Assembly: GCA_965275915.1 (NCBI GenBank)
Contig: CBDHYI010000002.1
Location: 157,195-221,194, forward strand
Direction: 5' to 3'
From: JBDWFY01 sp965275915
GTDB lineage: Bacteria > Pseudomonadota > Alphaproteobacteria > Rhizobiales > Stappiaceae
Length of the DNA: 64,000 nucleotides
Shown: piece by piece, positions 26,847 through 35,977 of the stretch
Numbering within the stretch: position 1 is the first letter of the stretch
How the letters are laid out: every line of letters starts with the position of its first letter
Program-made: the position numbers and the translations under genes
Notes under the pieces: generated by a model
Told to the model about the DNA's origin: nothing
What the model saw: the letters and a program-made list of their open reading frames with translations, nothing else
Databases searched by the model: none

Positions 26847-27872
26847 ATGAACCAGATCCTGCACGATTTCCGAAGCGATACTGTGACCCGGCCTTCCCAG
26901 GAGATGCGGCGCGCCATTGCAGAGGCCGACGTTGGTGACGACGTGTTTGGCGATGATCCGACCGTACACCGCCTGGAAGCGGTTGCCGCTGAAATGGCCG
27001 GGAAAGAAGCCGCCCTGTTTGTGTCCTCCGGCACGCAGGCAAATCTTACGGCCCTGATGTCTCACTGCGCGCGCGGCGAGGAATACATCGTCGGCCAGAT
27101 GCAGCACAATTATCGATGGGAGGCCGGCGGTGCTGCGGTTCTTGGCAGCATCCAGCCGCAGCCGCTGCCCAATCAGCCCGACGGCACGCTCCGTCTTGAC
27201 GATATCGAAGCCAATATCAAACCGGACGATTCGCATTTTGCCATCACGCGCCTGCTGTCGCTGGAAAATACGATCGGCGGCCAGATTCTTCCGCTCACAT
27301 ATATGGCCGATGCCACCGCCCTTGCCCGCAGGCACGGGCTGTCGTGCCACCTCGATGGCGCGCGCGCTTTCAACGCGGTCACGGGGCTCAATGTCTCGTT
27401 GTCCGAACTGGTCGCGGACTTCGATACCGTGTCTTTGTGTCTGTCCAAGGGACTGGGCGCGCCGGTGGGATCGGTCCTGGTTGGATCGCAGGATCTTATC
27501 GCCCGCGCACGCCGGTTGCGAAAGATGCTCGGCGGTGGCATGCGTCAGGCGGGCATTCTGGCAGCTGCAGGTCTTTTTGCGCTTGAGAACAATGTTGAGC
27601 GCCTGGCGGTCGATCACGCAAACGCAGCCCGCCTGGCGGAGGGACTGGGGGCTTTTTCAGCGCTGAAAGTCTCCAGACCTCAAACCAACATTTTCTGGGT
27701 TGATGTCGATGAGGCCAGCGCATCCGCGTTTGCCGCCTATCTTAATGATCAGGGCATCGCGGTCACCAGCCTCTATGGCGGCACGCGCCAGCGATGGGTG
27801 ACGCATCTGGATGTGAACGAGAGGAATGTTGAAGAGGCCCTGAAAATCGTAGAGCGCTTCTTCAATCAATAA
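26847..27872 (+). CDS. ltaE: Low-specificity L-threonine aldolase
   Basis: 341 residues. Fold-type I PLP enzyme with RSDTVTRPSQEMRRAIAEADVGDDVFGDDPTV (the family signature), SGTQANL, CHLDGARAFNA (D170 binding the PLP pyridine nitrogen) and the PLP-binding lysine K201 in LCLSKGLGAPVGS. It cleaves threonine and allo-threonine to glycine and acetaldehyde. Transcribed towards dapD. Confidence 0.93.
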   Translation: MNQILHDFRSDTVTRPSQEMRRAIAEADVGDDVFGDDPTVHRLEAVAAEMAGKEAALFVSSGTQANLTALMSHCARGEEYIVGQMQHNYRWEAGGAAVLGSIQPQPLPNQPDGTLRLDDIEANIKPDDSHFAITRLLSLENTIGGQILPLTYMADATALARRHGLSCHLDGARAFNAVTGLNVSLSELVADFDTVSLCLSKGLGAPVGSVLVGSQDLIARARRLRKMLGGGMRQAGILAAAGLFALENNVERLAVDHANAARLAEGLGAFSALKVSRPQTNIFWVDVDEASASAFAAYLNDQGIAVTSLYGGTRQRWVTHLDVNERNVEEALKIVERFFNQ

Positions 27873-27895
27873 AAACACGCGGCAATAAGAAACAT

Positions 27896-27976
27896 TTGGG
27901 CCGCACGCGAAGGCTTTGCCTGTCGGGTACGGCCCAAGAGAGAGCCGAGGGCAATTCTCGCGATCATTGGATCGCG
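27896..27976. terminator. Candidate hairpins between convergent ltaE and dapD
   Basis: Two stem-loops: TTGGGCCG (27896-27903) with CGGCCCAA (27930-27937), and CGCGATC (27959-27965) with GATCGCG (27970-27976). Neither has a convincing T run, so termination efficiency is uncertain; the position between converging genes supports the call. Confidence 0.35.
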
Positions 27977-28009
27977 CGAAATGTCCAAGCCTTTGTTTCT
28001 GCGCGTATC

Positions 28010-28867
28010 CTAGTCGCGCAAAAGGTCGTTGATGGACGTTTTTGAACGGGTCTGTTCATCGACCCGTTTGACGATCACGGCGCAGTAAAGACCGGGCCCA
28101 GGATTGCCGTTCGGAAGCGGTTTGCCGGGCATGGTCCCGGGCACGACGACCGAATAAGCGGGGACTTCACCAACAAAAATCTCGCCTGTGGTCCGGTCGA
28201 CGATCTTGGTCGAGGCGCTGATGAAAACGCCCATGGAGAGCACAGCCCCTTCACGGACGATCACGCCCTCGACCACCTCTGATCTTGCCCCGATAAAGCA
28301 GTTATCCTCTATGATGACAGGCCCCGCCTGCAGCGGCTCCAGAACGCCGCCGATTCCGACGCCACCGGACAGGTGAACGTTTTTGCCGATCTGTGCGCAG
28401 GAACCGACCGTCACCCAGGTGTCGACCATGGTTCCTTCGTCAACATAAGCACCAAGATTGACAAAGGACGGCATAAGGACCGCGCCCTTGGCGACAAACG
28501 CCGACCGTCGGACGGTGCAGTTGGGCACAGCGCGAAAGCCTGCATCTTTGAACTCGGCAGGTCCCCAGCCGTTGAATTTTGACGGAACCTTGTCCCACCA
28601 GACGCTTTCATCCGGACCGCCTTTGATGACGTCCATGGGGTTCAGGCGGAACGAGAGGAGGACGGCCTTCTTAGCCCACTGATTGACAATCCAGTCACCG
28701 CCGCTTTTCTCAGCGACCCGAACCTGGCCCCGGTCAAGAAGGTCCAGGGCGGTTTCGACCGCCTGCCGAACATCGCCGCCTGTTTCGGTGCTTATCTCAT
28801 CGCGTTTTTCGAAGGCCTCATCAATCGTGGCCGCGAGTTGGGCAATATCGGTTTGATTGAGACTCAT
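28010..28867 (-). CDS. dapD: 2,3,4,5-tetrahydropyridine-2,6-dicarboxylate N-succinyltransferase
   Basis: 285 residues. The N-terminal helical domain is followed by a left-handed beta-helix of hexapeptide repeats (residues about 110-240; RRSAFVAKGAVLMPSFVNLGAYVDEGTMVDTW, GVGIGGVLEPLQAGPVIIEDN). The MDVIKGGPDESVWWDKVPSKF segment is specific to DapD. It forms N-succinyl-2-amino-6-oxopimelate, the step before DapC and DapE in the succinylase lysine pathway. Confidence 0.95.
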   Translation of the reverse strand: MSLNQTDIAQLAATIDEAFEKRDEISTETGGDVRQAVETALDLLDRGQVRVAEKSGGDWIVNQWAKKAVLLSFRLNPMDVIKGGPDESVWWDKVPSKFNGWGPAEFKDAGFRAVPNCTVRRSAFVAKGAVLMPSFVNLGAYVDEGTMVDTWVTVGSCAQIGKNVHLSGGVGIGGVLEPLQAGPVIIEDNCFIGARSEVVEGVIVREGAVLSMGVFISASTKIVDRTTGEIFVGEVPAYSVVVPGTMPGKPLPNGNPGPGLYCAVIVKRVDEQTRSKTSINDLLRD

Positions 28868-29069
28868 AAGACTGGCGCTCCCGTAGAGATTAGAAAACAG
28901 GCCGTGACGGCAATTGATGCGGTGCTAGTGGGGCGTGCGTTCAAAGTCAATGCTCAGATGCCGTGTTCGGCCCATTTGAGGGCGGCTCCGGTCCACGGTG
29001 CGCTCCGCTATCTCGCCGGGATTTTATTTGCTAAGAGGTCTTACACTCTTTCCCGCCTGAGATGCATTC

Positions 29070-29975
29070 ATGGAAATCTGGATACCGATCACGATCGCGG
29101 CGGCCTTTCTGCAAAATGTCCGGTCGGCCTTGCAGAAGTATCTGAAAGGCCGTCTCTCGACCACCGGCGCTACGTTCGTACGGTTTGGATATGGTTTTCC
29201 TCTGGCGTTGCTGTATGCCGTCTTTCTGCACTGGGGAGCGGGAATGCCGATACCGGGGCCAACCGCGGATTTCTTTCTTTACATGGCCGCCGGCGGGTTA
29301 TCCCAGATCCTGGCGACCTTTCTTCTGGTGGCCCTTTTTTCTTATCGCAACTTTGCGGTCGGCACGGCTTACTCGAAGACGGAGCCGGTCCAGGCGGCTT
29401 TGTTCGGTCTTGTGCTGATCAATGAAAGACTGACGCCTGTCGCGGTCGCCGCGATCGGCATTGCGGTGGCGGGTGTCATGCTTATTTCCGTCGCCAGATC
29501 GCAGATCAACGCAAGGGCGCTTGTTACGTCTCTGATCAGCCGATCGGCGGTGATCGGACTGTTATCGGGTGCGCTGTTCGGGATTTCCGCCGTTTGCTAT
29601 CGCGGCGCGTCTCTGTCCCTTGGCGGCCCGGGGTTCCTGATGCAGGCCGCCTACACGCTGGCTGTGGTGACTCTGTTTCAGACCCTGGTCATGCTGCTTT
29701 ACATGGCCGTTTTTGAGCGCGAACAGATCAGGGCGGTTCTTGATGCATGGCGTCCTGCCAGCCTCGTCGGCCTCGCCGGTGTCACCGGATCGGCATGTTG
29801 GTTCACCGCCATGACACTTCAAAGCGCGGCCTTTGTGAAAGCGCTCGGCCAGATCGAACTGGTGTTCACCTTTGCGGCGTCGTGGCTTTTCTTCAAAGAG
29901 CGGACCAACGGTCTGGAGATTCTCGGGATCGGTTTTATCCTGAGCGGTATTTTGCTGCTTCTGCTCGGCCGCTGA
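29070..29975 (+). CDS. EamA/DMT family transporter
   Basis: 301 residues with about ten hydrophobic segments in two halves, each resembling an EamA domain (e.g. FRNFAVGTAYSKTEPVQAALFG-like and SAAFVKALGQIELVFTFAASWLFFKER). Substrates of this superfamily vary widely (amino acids, nucleotide sugars, metabolites), and none can be inferred. It converges with the pyrimidine nucleotidase gene. Confidence 0.88.
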   Translation: MEIWIPITIAAAFLQNVRSALQKYLKGRLSTTGATFVRFGYGFPLALLYAVFLHWGAGMPIPGPTADFFLYMAAGGLSQILATFLLVALFSYRNFAVGTAYSKTEPVQAALFGLVLINERLTPVAVAAIGIAVAGVMLISVARSQINARALVTSLISRSAVIGLLSGALFGISAVCYRGASLSLGGPGFLMQAAYTLAVVTLFQTLVMLLYMAVFEREQIRAVLDAWRPASLVGLAGVTGSACWFTAMTLQSAAFVKALGQIELVFTFAASWLFFKERTNGLEILGIGFILSGILLLLLGR

Positions 29976-30020
29976 TGTGCCGAAGCGGAAACAGCCTTCG
30001 TCGCAACGCGCCACTTGCGA

Positions 30021-30722
30021 TTATGTAAAGCCGTTCGCATCAACGATTTTTGTCAGAAACGCACCCAGATCGTCCGCCAGAAAGTCCACATGCGCTTCAT
30101 CCCGGCCTTCCAGTTCCCAATCATCTCTGAAAACCTCCCGCATGCCCCTGGGTATGATCAGGGTCGTTGCCATACCCATCTGATGGGGCACCTCAAGATT
30201 TCTGGACAAGTCTTCGAACATGCTCGATTTGGCGGGATCAATGCCGTTTTTTTCCATAAAGAGGTCGTAGGTTTCACGGTACGGCTTTGGCACCAGATCG
30301 GCCTCGATAATACCGAAAATATCTTCGAAATGATCCGTAATTCCGAGGATATTGGCCACATTTTCAGCGTGTTTTCTGGTGCCGTTCGTCATGATGAAAA
30401 GTCGGCCGGGAAGCTTCCGGATCGCGTTTTTCAGTTTCGGGTCCGGCGGAATCACCGAATGATCGATGTCGTGCACATATTCCAGAAAGTCGTCCGGTTC
30501 GATGTCATGCTCTATCATCAGCCCGCGAAGCGTCGTTCCGTATTTTTGGTAGTAGCCTTTTTGAAGGGTATGCGCGTCCGCTTCGGAAACACCGACGAGA
30601 TTGCTGACATAGAGCCGGATCTTTTCGTTAATCTGCGAAAACAGGTCCGTATGGGCCGGATAAAGCGTGTTATCGAGATCGAAGATCCACTCCGTAATTC
30701 CGGCAAACCGCGAAAGCTCCAT
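30021..30722 (-). CDS. Pyrimidine 5'-nucleotidase (HAD superfamily)
   Basis: 233 residues. HAD motif I is DLDNTLYPAHTDLF (D15, D17), a feature of the SDT1/pyrimidine 5'-nucleotidase group. Motif II is FIMTNGTRKHAENV, motif III K in PKPYRETYD and motif IV MFEDLSRNL. It probably dephosphorylates pyrimidine nucleotides. It lies between dapD and argB, a neighbourhood I associate with Hyphomicrobiales. Confidence 0.88.
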   Translation of the reverse strand: MELSRFAGITEWIFDLDNTLYPAHTDLFSQINEKIRLYVSNLVGVSEADAHTLQKGYYQKYGTTLRGLMIEHDIEPDDFLEYVHDIDHSVIPPDPKLKNAIRKLPGRLFIMTNGTRKHAENVANILGITDHFEDIFGIIEADLVPKPYRETYDLFMEKNGIDPAKSSMFEDLSRNLEVPHQMGMATTLIIPRGMREVFRDDWELEGRDEAHVDFLADDLGAFLTKIVDANGFT

Positions 30723-30921
30723 TAAGCACCTGTCCTGTAAAACAATCCCGACGATTTCCCTATCTTACCCGCGGAGCGGTTTGGATTTGGTCAACGAAGG
30801 TCCGAAACATCGGACAAAAATCAGGAAATGGTCCCGATGGATAACAAAAGGTAGGGCGAGCGGCGGATTCTGCCATGTCCTGCGGTGGAAATTGAACATC
30901 AGACCGAAACAAAATTGATCG

Positions 30922-31845
30922 CTATGGCGTGATCAACGTTCCCGCACCGTGCTTGGTAAAGAGTTCCAGCAGCACGGCATGAGCGACTTTCCCATTCAGG
31001 ATCACGACCCCCTCAACCCCGCGCGACAAGGCTTCTATACACGTCTCCACTTTGGGGATCATGCCGCCGGAGACTGTGCCGTCGGCGATCAGGGCCCGGG
31101 CCTCGGCGACGGTCAGTTGTTTTATGAGGCTGCCGTTTTTATCCAGAACGCCCGGAACATCGGTCAAAAACAGAAGCCGCTTGGCGTTGAGCGCTCCGGC
31201 GATCGCGCCGGCGAAGGTGTCCGCGTTGACGTTGTACGTCTCGCCGTCGATGCCGGGCGCCACGGGTGCGACAACCGGGATCAGATCTTCTTTCAGAACG
31301 AGCTGCAGAACCGTTGGATTCACTGATTTGGGATCGCCGACAAAGCCCAGATCGACAATCTTCTCGATGTTGGAGTCGGGATCAACAACGGTTCGCTTCA
31401 ACTGCTCGGCGAGAACCATATTGCCGTCCTTGCCGCACAGGCCGACAGCTCTGCCGCCCTCACGGTTGATCGTGTGGACAATTTCCTTGTTGATGCTGCC
31501 CGCCAGAACCATCTCGACGATTTCAACGGTGGGTCTGTCCGTGACGCGCAGGCCGCCGCGAAATTCGCTCTCAATGCCCAGGCGTTTCAGCATGTTGCCA
31601 ATCTGCGGGCCGCCGCCATGGACAACGACCGGGTTCACGCCCGACTGCCGGAGAAGCGTAACGTCGCGGGCAAACGCCTGGGAGAGCAGCGCATCACCCA
31701 TCGCGTTTCCGCCATATTTTACGACAATGGTTTCATTGTCGTACCGCTGCATGTAGGGCAGCGCCTGCGCAATGATGTGGGCACGGGCGTGCGATGTGGT
31801 TTCTTCGGCGGCTTTTTTTGCGTCCTCAGTTTCAGTCAGCGACAT
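30922..31845 (-). CDS. argB: Acetylglutamate kinase
   Basis: 307 residues from ATG 31845 (MSLTETEDAKK). The frame is open to 31923, but that extension has no family counterpart. Amino-acid-kinase motifs: VVKYGGNAMGD, VVVHGGGPQIGNML, and the C-terminal SGGMIPKVETCIEAL. It phosphorylates N-acetylglutamate, the second and usually arginine-regulated step of arginine synthesis. Confidence 0.95.
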   Translation of the reverse strand: MSLTETEDAKKAAEETTSHARAHIIAQALPYMQRYDNETIVVKYGGNAMGDALLSQAFARDVTLLRQSGVNPVVVHGGGPQIGNMLKRLGIESEFRGGLRVTDRPTVEIVEMVLAGSINKEIVHTINREGGRAVGLCGKDGNMVLAEQLKRTVVDPDSNIEKIVDLGFVGDPKSVNPTVLQLVLKEDLIPVVAPVAPGIDGETYNVNADTFAGAIAGALNAKRLLFLTDVPGVLDKNGSLIKQLTVAEARALIADGTVSGGMIPKVETCIEALSRGVEGVVILNGKVAHAVLLELFTKHGAGTLITP

Positions 31846-31979
31846 ACTTGATCCAATCCGGCGTGCGATTTTGCACTGAAATTGGCTGGCTCTATACCCT
31901 GTTTGACAGCGCTCGACAATCAATCGAAGAACCGGTGACCGAAATCGGACTCAAAGAAAAGGAATAAGATTTTCAGAGC

Positions 31980-34175
31980 TTATGCTTTGCGCCGCGTCGA
32001 ACCGGCTTGCGCGGACGCCTCGGACAAGACGGCATCAAACGCGTCTACCCTGAGCGGGCGGTTGAAATAGTATCCCTGCAATTCATCGCAGCCGATGGCG
32101 GCCAGATATTCCGCCTGATCCGGGTTTTCTATACCCTCGGCCGTCACGGTCAGCCCCAGTCCCTTTGACAGCATCGCCACGGCCTGGGCGATGACCAGAC
32201 CGCTGCCGCCCTTGCCGATATCGGCGACAAACTCTTTGTCGATCTTCATCCGGTCGATGGGGAAGTTCTTCAGATGACTGAGGGAAGCATATCCCGTCCC
32301 GAAGTCGTCAAACGCGACGGAAACACCCTGAGAGCGGATATCCATCAGCGCTCTTTTGACACCGATACCCTCCTTAAGGAGCATGGTCTCGGTCACTTCC
32401 AGCTCAAGCATCGGAGCCGGCAGTCCGGTTTTGTCGAGTATGTGCCGGATGATCGTGGGGAAGTCGCGATGGGTGAATTGCGAGGGCGATATATTGACGG
32501 CGATCCGTCCAAACAGCGGTGATTTCTGGCGCCATTTTTCCGCCTGGATGCATGCGGTCTCAAGAATCCAGTCGCTGATCGGGGTGGCCAGCGGACAGGA
32601 CTCCATGATCTCCAGAAATTCATCCGGCAGCAGCAGTCCACGGGTGGGATGGTTCCAGCGGAGCAGGGCTTCCGCGCCGACAATCGAATAGGTCTGAGCC
32701 TCAACAATCGGCTGGTAGTACAATTCAAACTGCGACAGACGAAGTGCTGTCGACAGCTCCGTCGTCGTGCGTCGGCGCTGATTGATTGCGCTTCGCATTT
32801 CCGGCTGGAAGAGCCTCACGCAGTCTCTGCCGTCGACCTTCGCACGATAAAGGCTCAAATCCGCGTTTGACATAAGCTGGCTGGTGGTGCTGCCGTTTTC
32901 CGGCCCCTGGGCGACGCCGATGCTCAGGCTTGTACTGATCTGGTCCGAACCCAGTTTGATGGGGCCGCTGACAGTGCTTAACAAAGCCTGTGCTGAGTCC
33001 CGCGCATCTCCCAGGCTGATTGTCCGTTTATCAAGAACGGCAAATTCATCGCCGCCAAGGCGTGCGATAATGCACTCAGAACCAAAAACATCGCGCAAGC
33101 GATCAGCGACATATTGAAGAAGCGCATCGCCAGCGGCATGTCCGAGCGTGTCATTCACTTCCTTGAACCGGTCAAGGTCGACCAGAAACACCGTTACGGA
33201 TTGATTTTCGGCGAGTTCTTCCAGCGCATTTGAGAGCGACTGTTCGAAATTCGTCCTGTTGGAGAGGCCGGTCAGACTGTCATGCAGGGCGAGAAATTCG
33301 ATATGGCGCCGGGCTTCCTCGTCTTTCGTTATCTCATGACCGACGCCCCGATACCCGGCAAACGACCCATCCGGGGCATAGTAAGGCGTTCCGCTGATGC
33401 TGTTCGAGACAACCTCGCCTTGCTCGTTGACGAATGAATAGCGGTAGTCGCGGAAAGGTTGGCGGTTCTTCAGAACCTCATAATGTTCGCGCCAATGAGG
33501 ATCGTCCTTGGGGTCGATGTCGAATATTTCCCAACGCGTCTTGCCGATCATTTTGTCGGAGTTCATTTTTGTTTTCGAGTTAACCGCTGCCGAAAAGTAC
33601 GTGAAACGAAGATCGGCATCCTGTTCCCAGAGCCAGTCCGTGGCGACGTCGATATAGTTCTGCAATCGCTTTTCCGCCATCTCGGCTTCAAGGAAACGCA
33701 CCACAAGGTCCGCCGTGCTGCGAAGAGCGAGCATCACCTCACGACTTGGCGGTATGGTTCTGGGGACAGGGTCCAGGTGACAAAGCGAACCGATTACGTG
33801 ACCGTTCCGGTTTCTCAGCGGTATGCCGACATAAAAGCGAATTGGATGTTCACGCGTAACGCACGGAAGGTGACGGAACTCGTCATCTTCTTTTGCGTCC
33901 AGAACGATCAGGGGATTTTCTGTTTCAACAACGACGCGACAAAAAGCATCTTCTATTGCAATGGGCGCGAGATCGGACTTGCTGAACCCGGCAAAACACA
34001 CGGTATCTTTGCGGACAATGCTGACGGTCGAATAAAGCACGCCGCAGACAGTTGCCGCCACACGCACGATATTCCTAAAATAGCCGCTGTGTTCCAGGTC
34101 GTCCCAGCCAAGGCGCTCGACCTCCCTTATGCGCGCCTTTTCGCGGTCGTTGACCGGTGCTCCGTCGCACCTCAT
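31980..34175 (-). CDS. GAF-PAS-GGDEF-EAL cyclic-di-GMP protein
   Basis: 731 residues from ATG 34175; a GTG at 34214 is less likely. Domains in order: GAF (about 35-165, ENPLIVLDAKEDDEFRH, VGIPLRNRNGHVIGSLCHLD), PAS (about 180-290), GGDEF with intact RLGGDEFAVL, and EAL with intact GAEALLRW, DDFGTGYASL and TAEGIEN. No RxxD inhibitory site is seen at the usual spacing before GGDEF. Both catalytic activities are possible. No membrane helix, so it is a soluble sensor. It sits between argB and engB. Confidence 0.93.
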   Translation of the reverse strand: MRCDGAPVNDREKARIREVERLGWDDLEHSGYFRNIVRVAATVCGVLYSTVSIVRKDTVCFAGFSKSDLAPIAIEDAFCRVVVETENPLIVLDAKEDDEFRHLPCVTREHPIRFYVGIPLRNRNGHVIGSLCHLDPVPRTIPPSREVMLALRSTADLVVRFLEAEMAEKRLQNYIDVATDWLWEQDADLRFTYFSAAVNSKTKMNSDKMIGKTRWEIFDIDPKDDPHWREHYEVLKNRQPFRDYRYSFVNEQGEVVSNSISGTPYYAPDGSFAGYRGVGHEITKDEEARRHIEFLALHDSLTGLSNRTNFEQSLSNALEELAENQSVTVFLVDLDRFKEVNDTLGHAAGDALLQYVADRLRDVFGSECIIARLGGDEFAVLDKRTISLGDARDSAQALLSTVSGPIKLGSDQISTSLSIGVAQGPENGSTTSQLMSNADLSLYRAKVDGRDCVRLFQPEMRSAINQRRRTTTELSTALRLSQFELYYQPIVEAQTYSIVGAEALLRWNHPTRGLLLPDEFLEIMESCPLATPISDWILETACIQAEKWRQKSPLFGRIAVNISPSQFTHRDFPTIIRHILDKTGLPAPMLELEVTETMLLKEGIGVKRALMDIRSQGVSVAFDDFGTGYASLSHLKNFPIDRMKIDKEFVADIGKGGSGLVIAQAVAMLSKGLGLTVTAEGIENPDQAEYLAAIGCDELQGYYFNRPLRVDAFDAVLSEASAQAGSTRRKA

Positions 34176-34271
34176 GACGTTTCCACCCCGTTCAGTGAGC
34201 GGTAATTGTTCCACAATTAGATTGACGGCCCGTTAAGGAGAACTTGGTGCCAAGGTAAGGTAAAGCTCAGG

Positions 34272-34955
34272 TTAACTGAGCGGTGCCCGGCCGGTCAGCC
34301 CTGTGATTTGCGCGATTTCGGCCCGGAGGTCCTCAATGCCCGTATTTTTGTTGGCGGATGTCGTCAGTATCTCAGGAAAGGCCGCCGGGCGTCTGGAAAT
34401 CTTTTCTTTCGTCGCGTCTTCAAGACGTTTGAGTTGGCCGGATTTCACTTTGTCTGATTTTGTCAAAACGACCTGGTAAACGACAGCGGATTTGTCCAGG
34501 ACATCCATGGCATTGAGATCGTTGCCTTTGATTCCGTGCCGGCAGTCAATCAGGAGAAACAACCGCTTGAGGTTGGCACGACCGCGCAGGTAGTCGAAAA
34601 TCAGATTGGTCCAGGCATCGACGGTCTTCTTGGGCGCCTCGGCGTAGCCATACCCCGGCATGTCAACGATCCGCAACGGCACGCCGTCTGCCGAAAAAAA
34701 GTTGAGCATCTGGGTGCGCCCGGGCGTGTTGGACGTTCGTGCCAGATTTTTTCTTCCGGTCAGGGCGTTTATCAGGCTTGATTTTCCGACATTGGACCGT
34801 CCCACAAAGGCAACTTCAACACCCTGCGGCACCTCAAGCTGATCGATTCTTGCAACGCTTGTCTCGAACTGCCAGGCGCGCGCGAACAGCAATCGACCGG
34901 CTTCCAGCCGTTGCATGTACTCTTCGGTGTCTTTGTCAGCGTCTGTTTGGGTCAT
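34272..34955 (-). CDS. engB: Ribosome biogenesis GTP-binding protein EngB (YihA/YsxC)
   Basis: 227 residues from ATG 34955; the longer frame begins with a TTG at 34991. TRAFAC GTPase motifs: G1 GRSNVGKS (52-59), TSNTPGRTQ, G3 DMPGYGYA, G4 TKSD, and the C-terminal TSANKNTGIEDL. It is needed for large ribosomal subunit maturation and septation. Usually directly adjacent to yidC in this order; here a foreign acetyltransferase gene intervenes. Confidence 0.95.
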   Translation of the reverse strand: MTQTDADKDTEEYMQRLEAGRLLFARAWQFETSVARIDQLEVPQGVEVAFVGRSNVGKSSLINALTGRKNLARTSNTPGRTQMLNFFSADGVPLRIVDMPGYGYAEAPKKTVDAWTNLIFDYLRGRANLKRLFLLIDCRHGIKGNDLNAMDVLDKSAVVYQVVLTKSDKVKSGQLKRLEDATKEKISRRPAAFPEILTTSANKNTGIEDLRAEIAQITGLTGRAPLS

Positions 34956-35126
34956 GAGCCGTTCATGGTCGGAATTACGGTGCCCGGTCAAGAGTTATTG
35001 TGATGGTGTGAAACAAGCGAGTTCGTTTTGGGATGAGAAGGGCTGCGGAAGGACCGGCGCAGGACGCGGACAGACCTGCGGCGGCTGGCGCGGCTGAAAT
35101 GCAACACGCGCCAGAGGCCGGTCCGC

Positions 35127-35765
35127 TCAGCAGGCCGCTTTCAATGCCGCGATATCCCGACCCCTGATTGCCGAGAGATTGCGTGCGATTTTTTCCGCCG
35201 GCCAGAACCACCATCCGATGTCGATCAAGTCTCCGATCACATCATCGGGATATCGCAGGCGAATGACCTGTGCGGGATTGCCGGCGACCACCGCATAGGG
35301 AGGGACGTCACTTGCCACCACGGCATGCGCACCGATAACTGCCCCGTCTCCGATGGTCACGCCCGGCAGGATGCGGGCGTCCCGCCCGATCCAGACATCA
35401 TTGCCGACCAGCGTGTCACCACGCAGTCCCGATGTGATTGTTTCAGGCTCGAAGCCAGCCTCCCAGCCATTTTGAAATATGTTGAAAGGGTAGGTCGACA
35501 GTCCCGTCATCGCGTGGTTGGCACCATTCATGATGAATGTTGCACCGGTCGCCAGCGCGCAGAACCGGCCGATAGACAACCGGTCGCCGATGAAGTCGAA
35601 GTGATACAGAACGCACTTGTTTTCAAAGTCTTCAGGCGCATTCGCATCGTTGTAGTAGGTATAATCGCCGACCTTGATGGTGGGCTTTGTGATGAAGTTT
35701 TTGAGAAAGATGGTGTGCGGCTCGCCGTTAAACGGGTATGGCGTATCCGGATCAGGTCCGTGCAT
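35127..35765 (-). CDS. Vat/CatB-like xenobiotic acetyltransferase (left-handed beta-helix)
   Basis: 212 residues from ATG 35765 with GGAG upstream; in-frame extension to 35816 lacks a site. Hexapeptide-repeat acyltransferase of the CatB/Vat type: LYHFDFIGDRLSIGRFCALA, IMNGANHAM with the expected catalytic histidine H84, STYPFNIF, TLVGNDVWIGRDARILPGVTIGDGAVIGA, VVAGNPAQVIRLRY. Known relatives acetylate streptogramin A or chloramphenicol, but many chromosomal members have no proven drug substrate. Placed between engB and yidC. Confidence 0.9.
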   Translation of the reverse strand: MHGPDPDTPYPFNGEPHTIFLKNFITKPTIKVGDYTYYNDANAPEDFENKCVLYHFDFIGDRLSIGRFCALATGATFIMNGANHAMTGLSTYPFNIFQNGWEAGFEPETITSGLRGDTLVGNDVWIGRDARILPGVTIGDGAVIGAHAVVASDVPPYAVVAGNPAQVIRLRYPDDVIGDLIDIGWWFWPAEKIARNLSAIRGRDIAALKAAC

Positions 35766-35977
35766 GGAATGCTCCGTTCGTTCGTCTGGTCTGTGATTGA
35801 GCGACACTTGCTGCAATGTGATCGCTGTCTTTGGACCCGCCCGGGAGGCTCCTGCCTGGCAAACGGATCAGTCTTACCTGATCATTTCGAACACTATCCT
35901 TTTCACATTCGGTTTGGTCGCCCAAACACGGCCAATGCAATTTCAAACTCCGCCGCGCTGCCGATAACGGCGGTAAA

